Assembly: GCA_023412855.1 (NCBI GenBank)
Contig: JAEZRJ010000063.1
Location: forward strand, 1 to 40,177
Source: Bacillota bacterium
Lineage (GTDB): Bacteria; Bacillota; Clostridia; Lachnospirales; Lachnospiraceae
Length of the DNA: 40,177 nucleotides
Direction: 5' to 3'
Below the pieces are notes generated by a model. That model saw only the letters and a program-made list of their open reading frames with translations. It had not been told where the DNA came from and ran no database searches. Every line of letters starts with the position of its first letter. Position 1 is the first letter of the stretch. Of the stretch, positions 1-8,437 are shown in pieces. The position numbers and the translations under genes were made by a program.

Positions 1-62
1 CAGCCGTGATTTACGCCTTGTGCTACCGTACACATTTCTTCAACTTCCTTTGAATAAATCAT
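1..62 (-). CDS. 5' end of an unrecognised gene, cut by the window edge
   Basis: An ATG on the minus strand (complement of 60-62) follows a good ribosome-binding site, GAAAGGAG, 6-7 nt upstream. The frame stays open to the window edge and gives about 20 residues beginning MIYSKEVEEM. That is too short to assign a family. It probably lies downstream of, and is read in the same direction as, the beta-helix gene ending at 190. Confidence 0.6.
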   Translation of the reverse strand, partial: MIYSKEVEEMCTVAQGVNHG

Positions 63-189
63 GTGAAAACTCCTTTCAATATGTAACTCGTGAATATTTT
101 GTCATAATCGCAACTACTATTCTCGCACACTTTCTACAAAAAATCCAGTATATTTTCAAATAACGCCATATTTTTTAAATTCAGATTTT

Positions 190-858
190 TTATAAATTCC
201 TTATGACAACTTCGCCCTTATCTTTATAAATACTATCCGGCGGTATATATCCCCTCACTGAGGAAGTTGGATATACGCTGGAGTTTTTCCCGATTACCGT
301 TCCCGGATTCAGAACGGAATTACAGCCTACCTCTACCATATCCCCTAACATCGCCCCGAACTTCTTAAGGCCGGTCTCAACCTCGCCGTTCTCGGATTTT
401 GCCACCACCAGCGTCTTGTCACTTTTTACATTGGAAGTGATGGAGCCTGCTCCCATATGAGCCTTGAATCCAAGTACGCTGTCGCCTACGTAATTATAGT
501 GAGGCACCTGAACCTTATTAAAAAGAATGACATTTTTCAGCTCCGTGGAATTGCCCACCACAGCACCTTTCCCTACAATGGCATTTCCTCTGATAAACGC
601 ACAGTGACGTACCTGCGCATCCTCATCGATAATTACCGGCCCGGCTATGTAGGCGCTCGGAAACACGGTTGCAGTTTTTGCGATCCAGATGTCTTCTCCT
701 CTTTTCTCATACTTATCCTCGGGCAGGGAATTTCCCAGCTTCACGATAAAATCTTTGATTTTAGGCAATACCTCCCACGGATAGGTAACTCCTTCGAAAA
801 TATCCGCTGCAATTGTCTCCGAAAGCGTATACAGATTTTCAATTCTAAATTGTTCCAT
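190..858 (-). CDS. Left-handed beta-helix (hexapeptide repeat) protein, UDP-GlcNAc pyrophosphorylase-like
   Basis: This 222-residue protein has a short helical N-terminus. From about residue 60 to 205 it carries imperfect hexapeptide turns of the I/V-x-x-x-x-x type (for example IAGPVI, IVGKGAVVG, VEVGCNSVLNPGTVIGKNS) that predict a left-handed beta-helix. The motif region GAGSITSNVKSDK resembles the C-terminal acyltransferase half of GlmU-type enzymes, but there is no N-terminal nucleotidyltransferase domain. Sugar-nucleotide acyl transfer is therefore possible but unproven. A GAGGAG ribosome-binding site 9 nt before the ATG supports the start. The gene begins 24 nt after the topoisomerase stop codon, so the two are probably cotranscribed. 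Confidence 0.8.
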   Translation of the reverse strand: MEQFRIENLYTLSETIAADIFEGVTYPWEVLPKIKDFIVKLGNSLPEDKYEKRGEDIWIAKTATVFPSAYIAGPVIIDEDAQVRHCAFIRGNAIVGKGAVVGNSTELKNVILFNKVQVPHYNYVGDSVLGFKAHMGAGSITSNVKSDKTLVVAKSENGEVETGLKKFGAMLGDMVEVGCNSVLNPGTVIGKNSSVYPTSSVRGYIPPDSIYKDKGEVVIRNL

Positions 859-882
859 CGCATTTTCTCCTCTTTTTTGCCT

Positions 883-2940
883 CTATTTTTTATAGTTCTT
901 CGCTGCCATATCGAACTGCATATAAAGCGAGGATTGATTTTCCATCTGCTTCACGCTGTTCGTCCTTCGTGTCACGAAATCATCCAGTTTACGCATATAT
1001 TCGTCCTCCGTAATGCTTCCTTCCGCCACAAGGGTCAGTCCCTTTTCCCAGCTGGCGGTAAGGGCCGGATCCAGCAGCGGCCTTATGGAGCCCGCCACCA
1101 CATCATATATCATCTCACCCATAAGGGTAGGAGTGATGATCTGGGTCTTTTTATTTAAGGACAAATATTTGATATTTACCAGTTTCTTCAGTATCTCGGC
1201 CCGCGTAGCGGAGGTGCCGATTCCGCTTCCTTTCATCTGTGCGCGCAGTTCCTCGTCCTCGATAAATTGTCCGGCATTTTCCATGGTCAATATCATCGTT
1301 CCTGAATTGTAACGTTTGGGAGGTGATGTTTCTCCTTCCTTGATCTCAAAGCCTTTTAAAGACAACTCATCCCCTTTTTTCAGCCGTTTCAGCATCTCCA
1401 TGAATTCGGGGTCCTTCGTATCGTTTCCTTCCTCCTGGCCTTCTCCTTCTTCCGCGCCTGCCTCTTTATTCTCTGTCTCCTTGCTCTCCGGAGCCTTGCT
1501 GCTTTCTTCCTTCTTTTTGGCAAAAGAAAATTCCGCTGCCTTTAAATATCCCGGGTCCGCTAAAACCTTGAAGCTTGCAAAAAATTTCTCCTCTTTCATT
1601 CCTATGGTCAAGGAGATCTTTTGATACACCGCCGCCGGATAAAAGATGCAGAGAAAACGCCTGACAATGATTTCATAGACCTTCGCCGCCGTAGCGTTTA
1701 AGCTTCCCAGATTTCCAAGCCCCTGTCCGGTGGGAACGATGGCATAATGGTCTGTAATCTGCTTATCGTTCACATATCTGGTCTTGGAAATATTCTTATA
1801 AGTGCCCTTTTGAAGCACTTCCTCTGCAAACACCGCCGTCTGGGAATAGCCCTTGAGTCCGCTTATATTCTTGGATATCTCCTTTGCTACCGCAGTTGAC
1901 AATACTCTTGCATCCGTTCTCGGATAGGTGGTCATCTTCTTTTCGTATAACTCCTGCACGATACGCAGCGTTTCATCAGGGCTGATTTTGAAATATTTGG
2001 AGCAGTCGTTCTGAAGCTCCGCCAAGTTATACAAAAGGGGAGGATTTTTCGTCTCTTTTTTCTTTTCCACCGCTTCTACGACCGGCACTGCCCTGGGCGC
2101 TTCTTCCAATGCATCAATAAGCTCCTGCGCGCTCTTTTTTTCTTTAAAGCCATTTTCCTTATAAAGAAGCGGGGAATTGTAATATTTCGTCCCTTCGACT
2201 GCCTTCCACTCGCATTCAAAGCGCTTTTCCTCTGTCTCCACTCCGGCTATTACCCGGTAGAAGGAGGTCTTTACAAAGTTTCGGATTTCCCGTTCTCTGT
2301 TAACCACCATGCCGAGAACGCAGGTCATGACCCTTCCTACCGAAACCACTGCCTTGTCTGTTTTTAGATAGGATTTGATGGAATTGCTGTATTTCAGAGT
2401 GAGCACCCGGGAGAAATTAATTCCCATGAGATAATCCTCCTTCGCCCGAAGATAGGCGGCGGAGCAAAGATTATCATAGGAAGACAAGTCCTTCGCTTCC
2501 CGTATGCCGCGCAATATTTCTTCTTCTGTCTGGGAATCGATCCACACGCGCTTCCTTTGTTTGCCGCTCACGCCTGCCTGCTTCTCCACCAGACGATATA
2601 TGTATTCTCCCTCCCGCCCGGAGTCAGTGCAGACGTAAATGGTGTCCACCTCCGCACGGTTCAAAAGTCCGCTTACGATTGTAAATTGCTTCTTTACATT
2701 TTCAATGACTTCGTACTTAAACTCTTCAGGAATAAAAGGCAGGGTAGCCAAAGACCATCTCTTGTATTTCTCGTCATAAACCTCCGGATAGCTCATGGTC
2801 ACTAAATGCCCCACGCACCATGTTACGATCGCTTCTTCCGATTCCATATAGCCGTCTTTGTTGCTCATATTCAATTTTAACGCTTTCGCGAACTCTCTCG
2901 CCACGCTGGGCTTCTCCGCAATATATAAACTTTTTCCCAT
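883..2940 (-). CDS. topB: DNA topoisomerase III (type IA)
   Basis: This is a type IA topoisomerase of 685 residues, which relaxes or decatenates DNA through a transient 5'-phosphotyrosine bond. The N-terminal TOPRIM domain starts with SLYIAEKPSVA and holds the acidic metal motif DSGREGE (residues 106-112). The active-site region TTYPRTDAR places the nucleophile at Tyr339. Residues of about 465-505 form a Lys/Glu/Ser-rich low-complexity insert, and no C-terminal Cys4 zinc fingers are visible. The start matches the family N-terminus, although the nearest purine-rich sequence (GAGAGG) lies about 17 nt upstream, which is unusually far. It precedes the beta-helix gene by 24 nt. Confidence 0.93.
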   Translation of the reverse strand: MGKSLYIAEKPSVAREFAKALKLNMSNKDGYMESEEAIVTWCVGHLVTMSYPEVYDEKYKRWSLATLPFIPEEFKYEVIENVKKQFTIVSGLLNRAEVDTIYVCTDSGREGEYIYRLVEKQAGVSGKQRKRVWIDSQTEEEILRGIREAKDLSSYDNLCSAAYLRAKEDYLMGINFSRVLTLKYSNSIKSYLKTDKAVVSVGRVMTCVLGMVVNREREIRNFVKTSFYRVIAGVETEEKRFECEWKAVEGTKYYNSPLLYKENGFKEKKSAQELIDALEEAPRAVPVVEAVEKKKETKNPPLLYNLAELQNDCSKYFKISPDETLRIVQELYEKKMTTYPRTDARVLSTAVAKEISKNISGLKGYSQTAVFAEEVLQKGTYKNISKTRYVNDKQITDHYAIVPTGQGLGNLGSLNATAAKVYEIIVRRFLCIFYPAAVYQKISLTIGMKEEKFFASFKVLADPGYLKAAEFSFAKKKEESSKAPESKETENKEAGAEEGEGQEEGNDTKDPEFMEMLKRLKKGDELSLKGFEIKEGETSPPKRYNSGTMILTMENAGQFIEDEELRAQMKGSGIGTSATRAEILKKLVNIKYLSLNKKTQIITPTLMGEMIYDVVAGSIRPLLDPALTASWEKGLTLVAEGSITEDEYMRKLDDFVTRRTNSVKQMENQSSLYMQFDMAAKNYKK

Positions 2941-2969
2941 GAAATATTAAAAACTATCCTCTCTTGCAA

Positions 2970-3000
2970 CAAGCCCTTGCCATAAAAATGACAGGGCTTG
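2970..3000 (-). terminator. Weak hairpin between the EAL gene and topB
   Basis: CAAGCCCT (2970-2977) and AGGGCTTG (2993-3000) form a perfect 8-bp inverted repeat with a 15-nt loop, 14-44 nt beyond the EAL gene stop on the minus strand. No T-run follows directly, so termination would be partial at best. Confidence 0.4.
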
Positions 3001-3013
3001 CTATAAACAATTT

Positions 3014-4735
3014 TTATACCACAGCTTGCTTGAGTAACTCCTCCACCTCGTCGGAGGGCATCGGCCTTCCTAAAAAGAATCCTTGAATGTTGTCACATTC
3101 TATAGATTTCAAATATTCAAACTGCTCCTTCGTCTCCACACCTTCGGCCACCGTTTCGAAGCCCAGCTTCTTGACCATATAAATAATGGATTCCGTGATT
3201 ATTTTCGTATTGTCATCAGAAACAACTGTATCGATAAACGACTTATCTATTTTCAACGTATCGATAGGCAATCCCTTTAAATAAGAAAGAGAAGAATACC
3301 CCGTACCGAAATCATCCAAGGAAATGCGAATTCCATAGCTTCTTAAGGTCACAAGCTTGTTCGTAATCTCTCCGAAATCGTCAATCAACACGCTCTCGGT
3401 AATCTCCAGCTCCACCTCCGTAGGCTTCACATCGTATTTTTTCAAAATCTTCATCAATTTACTTACAAAATCTAACTTTCTGTACTGAATCGCTGATATA
3501 TTTAAGGACAGAATCAAATCTGACTTGTATTTCTTCTTCCACTGCGAATAAATGCGAATGCTCTCTTCGATTACCCAAGTGCCTATGGGAATGATTGTCC
3601 CATTTTTCTCCGCAATCGGTATAAATACGGAAGGACTTATCATATGTCCGTCATCGTCTCTCCAACGGATCAATGCCTCCACGCCCCGAAGTTTCCTGTC
3701 CTGAGCATGGTACTGAGGCTGGAAATACATCATGAAATTCTGGTTGAAGGCGGCCTCCTTAAGCTTATTTTCAATGGTCACATTCTGCAGAAAATCGTTT
3801 AGTATGGGAACATCAAAATATTGTATCGAATCCTTACCCTTGCTCTTGGCTTTAAACATTACGATTTCCGCACAGTTGATAAGCTCCAGCGTGGTTTTTG
3901 CCGCTTCAGGATATTCCGCAACTCCCATGCTCACCGTAATGTTCACTTCCATCCCATTACTAAGAACAAATGGTTTCTGCAGCCGCTCGTGTATCATACG
4001 GAAAATATGCTCCACGCTTCTGGCTCCGCAAGGATCATAAATAGCAATGCAATAAATATCGCTGTTAAAATGAGACACAATCACGTTATTATTCTTAATA
4101 CTGGACAAAAACTGCCCGAACTGCTGAACGATTTCATCTCCTATCACAATGCCCAAACCATCGTTAATCTTTCGGAAATCGTCGATATCTATGAACATGA
4201 CCGCTACTGAGGCACGTTCGTCTTCCGCTTTTCTTACATAATCTCCCAAAAGGAGTATGAAATAATTTCGGTTGTATAACCCTGTCAATACGTCGTAGTA
4301 CGCCATGTACGTCAATTCTTCATTTTGATTTTTGAACTTCGTAATGTTTTTAAACCGGATTACTTTTTCTTTAGGGGTCTCGTTCTCGTCATAAGTGACC
4401 GCCGTCTCACATTCCACCCAGATACCGTCCTTCATGCGGATTACTGCGCTTTCACTTTTTCGCCCTTTTTTTTCAATAAATAAGAGTTCCCTAAGCTGAA
4501 GAACATATTTGTCCTCTATGAAATCATAAATTCCTGAAATATCCCTTATTTCTTGGATATTTACTTTAAAGAAAAATTTCCAATTACCAAACGTCCTTAT
4601 AATATCATCTTCGAAGTTGTAGTATAAAAACGCGCTGCTCGATGTATTACAGAGCATTTGAAACATTTTCTCATCGATGCTTAATTTCTGATTCATCGCA
4701 TTAAGCAGCTCAAATTGATACTGTAATTCATCCAT
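3014..4735 (-). CDS. PAS-GGDEF-EAL protein, predicted c-di-GMP phosphodiesterase with decayed GGDEF
   Basis: This 573-residue protein is predicted to be cytoplasmic, as no membrane segment is visible. It has a PAS-like sensor (about 1-135), a GGDEF domain (about 140-305) and an EAL domain (about 315-570). The cyclase signature is replaced by NSDIY at residues 224-228, so cyclase activity is unlikely. The EAL domain keeps its catalytic set: E353 in EAL, N412, E444, D474/D475 in DDFGTGYS, K495, E531, and the QGFFLGRP loop. I infer an active c-di-GMP phosphodiesterase whose GGDEF domain may act as a GTP or c-di-GMP sensor. A ribosome-binding site, AAGGGTG, lies 8 nt before the ATG. A possible 31-aa ORF overlaps the start. 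Confidence 0.9.
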   Translation of the reverse strand: MDELQYQFELLNAMNQKLSIDEKMFQMLCNTSSSAFLYYNFEDDIIRTFGNWKFFFKVNIQEIRDISGIYDFIEDKYVLQLRELLFIEKKGRKSESAVIRMKDGIWVECETAVTYDENETPKEKVIRFKNITKFKNQNEELTYMAYYDVLTGLYNRNYFILLLGDYVRKAEDERASVAVMFIDIDDFRKINDGLGIVIGDEIVQQFGQFLSSIKNNNVIVSHFNSDIYCIAIYDPCGARSVEHIFRMIHERLQKPFVLSNGMEVNITVSMGVAEYPEAAKTTLELINCAEIVMFKAKSKGKDSIQYFDVPILNDFLQNVTIENKLKEAAFNQNFMMYFQPQYHAQDRKLRGVEALIRWRDDDGHMISPSVFIPIAEKNGTIIPIGTWVIEESIRIYSQWKKKYKSDLILSLNISAIQYRKLDFVSKLMKILKKYDVKPTEVELEITESVLIDDFGEITNKLVTLRSYGIRISLDDFGTGYSSLSYLKGLPIDTLKIDKSFIDTVVSDDNTKIITESIIYMVKKLGFETVAEGVETKEQFEYLKSIECDNIQGFFLGRPMPSDEVEELLKQAVV

Positions 4736-4823
4736 TTGCCGTCACCCTTCTCAATATATTTTTCTCCCTATCTTCTTTATTGATCATTTTAATATTGATC
4801 ACTTCATTACTAAAGATAGCCAT
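4728..4823 (-). CDS. Possible 31-aa ORF overlapping the start of the EAL gene
   Basis: An ATG frame encoding MAIFSNEVINIKMINKEDRE plus 11 residues ends in a TGA that overlaps the first codons of the EAL gene (arrangement ATGGATGA). This suggests translational coupling. The only purine run before its start is GGGG, 1-2 nt away, so initiation would be weak. No homologue is recognised. It could be a real microprotein, a coupling ORF or chance. Confidence 0.3.
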   Translation of the reverse strand: MAIFSNEVINIKMINKEDREKNILRRVTANG

Positions 4824-4830
4824 ACCCCGT

Positions 4831-4862
4831 ATTTATCATATTTCCCACAAAATATGATAAAT
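4831..4862. repeat. 13-bp perfect AT-rich inverted repeat between asd and the EAL gene
   Basis: ATTTATCATATTT (4831-4843) is the exact reverse complement of 4850-4862, with a 6-nt loop. It lies 14 nt past the asd stop codon. No T-run follows on the minus strand. It may be an asd 3' end structure or a protein-binding palindrome near the EAL gene promoter. Confidence 0.6.
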
Positions 4863-4876
4863 ATTTATCCTTTCTC

Positions 4877-5962
4877 TTATTTTTTTGTAATATAACCCTG
4901 GGCCTTCAAAAGCTCTGCGCAAAGCACCGCCCCACCGGCTGCTCCGCGAACCGTATTGTGTGATAATCCCACAAACTTCCAATCGTATACGTTATCCTCT
5001 CTCAAACGTCCTACGCTCACGCCCATTCCTTTCTCATAATCCACATCCATAGTCACCTGAGGGCGGTTATCCTCCTCCAGATATTGGATAAACTGCTTAG
5101 GTGCGCTGGGAAGCTCAAGCTCCTGAGGCGCTCCTTTGAAGTTAACAAGTTTCTCGATAAGCTGTTCCTTCGTAGCCTTTTTCTTAAGCTTTACGAAGAC
5201 AGCTGCCGTATGTCCGTTCAAAACGGGAACACGGATACACTGGCAGGTAATGACCGGTGAAGATGCAGGAACGATTTCTCCATCCTGGATTTCTCCCCAT
5301 ATTCTAAGGGGTTCTTTTTCGCTCTTTTCTTCTTCCCCTCCGATGTAAGGAATGATGTTTCCTTCCATCTCAGGCCAATCCTTAAACGTCTTGCCCGCTC
5401 CGGAAATCGCCTGATAAGTGGTAGCGACCACCTCGTAAGGCTCGAACTCCTTCCATGCGGTAAGCACAGGCGCATAGCTTTGAATAGAGCAGTTAGGCTT
5501 TACTGCAATAAAGCCTCTCGTCGTACCAAGTCTCTTTTTCTGGAAATCGATGACTTTCATGTGTTCCGGATTAATTTCCGGCACTACCATAGGAACATCG
5601 GGAGTCCATCTGTGAGCACTGTTATTGGAAACTACTGGGGTCTCCGTCTTCGCATATTCTTCTTCGATTTTCTTGATTTCGTCCTTCGTCATATCTACGG
5701 CACTGAACACGAAGTCTACTCCCGCCGCAACCTTTTCTACTTCATTTACGTTCATTACAACAATATTTTTTACAGCCTCCGGCATAGGTGTAGCCATTTT
5801 CCATCTGTCACCTACCGCCTCTGCATAAGTCTTTCCTTCAGACCTGGGACTTGCCGCAATTACCGTCACCTCAAACCAGGGATGATTCTCCAATAAAGAA
5901 ATAAATCTCTGTCCTACCATACCGGTTCCGCCTAAGATACCTACTTTTAACCTATCGCTCAT
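4877..5962 (-). CDS. asd: Aspartate-semialdehyde dehydrogenase
   Basis: This enzyme reduces aspartyl phosphate to aspartate semialdehyde, at the branch to lysine, threonine, methionine and cell-wall precursors. The 361-residue protein begins with the NADP-binding loop GGTGMVGQ (11-18). The catalytic cysteine is C158 in KPNCSIQ and the likely general base is H251 in GHTAAVF. Its length and C-terminal GAAGGAVLCAELL are typical of the archaeal/fungal-like branch of the family, which is common in clostridia. A ribosome-binding site, GAGGAG, precedes the ATG. It follows argH by 62 nt on the same strand and is probably cotranscribed with it. No lysine riboswitch is visible upstream. Confidence 0.96.
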   Translation of the reverse strand: MSDRLKVGILGGTGMVGQRFISLLENHPWFEVTVIAASPRSEGKTYAEAVGDRWKMATPMPEAVKNIVVMNVNEVEKVAAGVDFVFSAVDMTKDEIKKIEEEYAKTETPVVSNNSAHRWTPDVPMVVPEINPEHMKVIDFQKKRLGTTRGFIAVKPNCSIQSYAPVLTAWKEFEPYEVVATTYQAISGAGKTFKDWPEMEGNIIPYIGGEEEKSEKEPLRIWGEIQDGEIVPASSPVITCQCIRVPVLNGHTAAVFVKLKKKATKEQLIEKLVNFKGAPQELELPSAPKQFIQYLEEDNRPQVTMDVDYEKGMGVSVGRLREDNVYDWKFVGLSHNTVRGAAGGAVLCAELLKAQGYITKK

Positions 5963-6024
5963 TTTTCATTCTCCTCATCTTTCTATTTAATAATTTCATA
6001 TTTTTCAGTTTTATATACTATATA

Positions 6025-7431
6025 TTATGAATTGCCTCTTGTCTCTTGCATCCAACTGTTTTTCAAAAATTCCCGGTTGATATCGATAACCGCTTTCATC
6101 ACGCTTTGTCCCGGAGCGCCGATTGTCAGTCGCTTTTCTACGCATGTCTTTAAGCTCACCGCGTTGAAAACATCCTCCTCGAATACCGGGCTGATTTCTT
6201 TCAGTTCCTCTATACTGAGCGCATCGATGCAGGTGTTCTTATCTATGCAGTAAAGCACCAGCCTGCCTACGATTTCATGGGCATCCCTGAAGGGTACTCC
6301 CATACCTACCAGATAATCCGCCGCGTCCGTTGCATTGGTAAAGCCGTTCATCGCACTTACTGCCATGACCTCCTCGTTAAACTTCATCGTCCTTAACATT
6401 CCGTTAAACAAAGCGAGACAGCCTTTCACTGTATCGATGGCATCAAAGGTCAGTTCCTTATCCTCCTGCATATCCTTATTATAGGCAAGAGGTATTCCCT
6501 TCATCACCGTCAATATGGACATCAACGCACCGTACACCCTGCCGGTCTTTCCTCTTACTAATTCCGCAATATCCGGATTTTTCTTCTGGGGCATAATGCT
6601 GCTTCCCGTAGAATATGCGTCATCTATCTCCACGAAATGGTATTCGTTGGAGTTCCAAATAATGATTTCTTCACAAAAGCGGCTAAGGTGCATCATAACC
6701 GTGGACAATGCGGATAAAAATTCAATCACATAATCTCTGTCCGAAACAGAATCCATACTGTTGAGCGTCGGCCCTTCAAAGCCCATCAATGCCGCCGTAT
6801 ACCCTCTGTCCAGAGGATAAGTTGTCCCCGCCAGGGCTCCTGCTCCCAGCGGACAGTAATTCATCCTTGCATAAATATCCCTGAGCCTGAGGCTGTCCCG
6901 CTTAAACATCTCGAAATATGCTCCCATATGATGTGCCAGCGTAATCGGCTGAGCCTTTTGCAAATGGGTAAATCCAGGCATATAGGTGTTCAGGTTGTTT
7001 TCCATAATAGTAAGCAAGGTAGAAAGAAGCTCCTGAATCTCCTCTGCCACATGCAGAACCTCCGCTCTCGTATACAGCTTCATATCTAATGCCACTTGAT
7101 CATTGCGGCTTCTTCCCGTATGCAGCTTCTTTCCTGCGTCTCCTATCCGGTCTATCAGATTAGCTTCCACAAAACTGTGGATATCCTCGTATTCCTCAGT
7201 AATAATAAGCTTTCCGCTCTTTACATCTTCCCGGATGCCGGTAAGACCTTTTACGATGGCATTTTTCTCTTCTTCGGTGAGAATGTTCTGCTTTTCCAGC
7301 ATTACTACATGTGCAATGCTTCCTTCTATATCTTCTTCAAAGAATTTTCTATCGAAAGAAATGGATGCATTGAAATTATATACAAGCTTATCCGTCTCCT
7401 TCGTAAAACGTCCGCCCCAAAGCTGTGCCAT
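6025..7431 (-). CDS. argH: Argininosuccinate lyase
   Basis: This enzyme cleaves argininosuccinate to arginine and fumarate, the last step of arginine synthesis. With the start chosen here the protein has 468 residues. It carries the family signature GSSIMPQKKNPD (about 276-287, containing the catalytic serine) and TGRSRNDQVA near 105-114. An in-frame GTG 15 nt upstream is rejected because it forms part of the ribosome-binding site (GTGGAGG) of the ATG at 7431. No argG is adjacent in this window. A promoter can be read at 7468-7496. Confidence 0.96.
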   Translation of the reverse strand: MAQLWGGRFTKETDKLVYNFNASISFDRKFFEEDIEGSIAHVVMLEKQNILTEEEKNAIVKGLTGIREDVKSGKLIITEEYEDIHSFVEANLIDRIGDAGKKLHTGRSRNDQVALDMKLYTRAEVLHVAEEIQELLSTLLTIMENNLNTYMPGFTHLQKAQPITLAHHMGAYFEMFKRDSLRLRDIYARMNYCPLGAGALAGTTYPLDRGYTAALMGFEGPTLNSMDSVSDRDYVIEFLSALSTVMMHLSRFCEEIIIWNSNEYHFVEIDDAYSTGSSIMPQKKNPDIAELVRGKTGRVYGALMSILTVMKGIPLAYNKDMQEDKELTFDAIDTVKGCLALFNGMLRTMKFNEEVMAVSAMNGFTNATDAADYLVGMGVPFRDAHEIVGRLVLYCIDKNTCIDALSIEELKEISPVFEEDVFNAVSLKTCVEKRLTIGAPGQSVMKAVIDINREFLKNSWMQETRGNS

Positions 7432-7467
7432 GGTATTTTCCTCCACAATATCTAAACCTTGTTTTTG

Positions 7468-7496
7468 ATACTAACATATTTCACCACGTTTTTCAA
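7468..7496 (-). promoter_or_regulatory. Promoter for argH-asd
   Basis: On the minus strand, TTGAAA (7491-7496) and TAGTAT (7468-7473) are separated by exactly 17 nt. This gives a leader of about 30 nt before the argH ATG. Confidence 0.6.
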
Positions 7497-7546
7497 TCTT
7501 TTCTGCTCCTGCCTCTGCATAAAAATTACATACTTTGCCAAATTTC

Positions 7547-7571
7547 AACGGTATACTGCACACCGTTTTTT
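7547..7571 (+). terminator. Short hairpin with T-run upstream of the ABC importer genes
   Basis: AACGGT (7547-7552) pairs with ACCGTT (7562-7567) and is followed by a short T-run. It could end a plus-strand transcript or act as a leader structure for the importer. A TATAAT at 7581-7586 lies just downstream but has no convincing -35 box. Confidence 0.35.
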
Positions 7572-7612
7572 ATTTCCTCATATAATAGGATATATATAGC
7601 AGGAGGATTTCT

Positions 7613-8437
7613 ATGAATAAGCCAATACTGGAAGTAAAAGATATTTCTTATTCCTATCATAACTTAAAGGGCGAAACTCCCGCTCTGTCACATATATCGT
7701 TCCAAGTGGAAAGAGGCGAGTTCGTCGCTATCGCAGGACCGAGCGGATGCGGAAAATCCACATTATTATCAATCATCTTCGGATTACTCGTTCCGGAAAG
7801 CGGAGAGATACTTTTTCATATATCACAAGGGGAAATGCAGGCCTCCAGGCACCAGACAGCCGGATTATGTCCTAAAATGGGCTACATGCTCCAGCACGAC
7901 CATTTGTTTGAATGGAGGACCATTTACCAGAATGTGCTGCTTGGTCTGGAAATCAATCATCAGTTGACCGAGGATAAAATAGACCGGGCGATACAGCTGC
8001 TGAAAGATTATGACCTATATAAGTTCAAGGATAAAAAACCAAGTGAGCTGTCCGGCGGTATGAAACAGCGCGCAGCCCTCATCCGAACCCTCGTCCTGGA
8101 CCCGGAAATCTTGCTTTTGGATGAACCCTTCAGCGCCCTCGACTATCAGACCAGACTTTCTGTCTCTTCGGATATATGCAACATCATTCGCTCCACCGGA
8201 AAAACCGCTATCTTAATTACTCATGACTTATCCGAAGCGATCAGCCTTTCCGACCGGATACTCGTCATGTCCAAGCGTCCTGCTACGATCAAATGCGATA
8301 TTCCCATTCATCTGACGATTTCAGAGGACTCGCCTCTGGCATCCAGAAACGCACCGGAATATCGAGGATACTTCAATCAATTATGGAAGGAGATTTCTGA
8401 TGAGAACTACATCCAAAACGCCGCATCACTTAAGTAA
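7613..8437 (+). CDS. ABC transporter ATP-binding protein, nitrate/sulfonate/taurine (NitT/TauT) type
   Basis: This is a 274-residue ABC ATPase with Walker A GPSGCGKST (about 47-55), signature LSGGMKQR, Walker B LLLDEPF and H-loop LITHDLSEA. The overall pattern is that of SsuB/TauB/ThiZ-type importers of anions or vitamin precursors. An AGGAGG ribosome-binding site stands 6 nt before the ATG. The last 38 nt overlap the permease gene, so the two are translationally coupled. The substrate cannot be told from sequence, and no solute-binding protein gene is adjacent. Confidence 0.92.
   Translation: MNKPILEVKDISYSYHNLKGETPALSHISFQVERGEFVAIAGPSGCGKSTLLSIIFGLLVPESGEILFHISQGEMQASRHQTAGLCPKMGYMLQHDHLFEWRTIYQNVLLGLEINHQLTEDKIDRAIQLLKDYDLYKFKDKKPSELSGGMKQRAALIRTLVLDPEILLLDEPFSALDYQTRLSVSSDICNIIRSTGKTAILITHDLSEAISLSDRILVMSKRPATIKCDIPIHLTISEDSPLASRNAPEYRGYFNQLWKEISDENYIQNAASLK

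Noticed and set aside
457..1158. Long plus-strand open frame antisense to the beta-helix and topoisomerase genes
   Set aside because: It has no ribosome-binding site and a composition typical of the complement of real genes. The minus-strand frames carry clear family motifs.
5480..5896. Plus-strand frame antisense to asd
   Set aside because: It overlaps a fully conserved enzyme gene and has no recognisable domain or start signal.
5963..6024. Lysine riboswitch before asd
   Set aside because: The gap is only 62 nt and AT-rich, too short for the lysine riboswitch fold.
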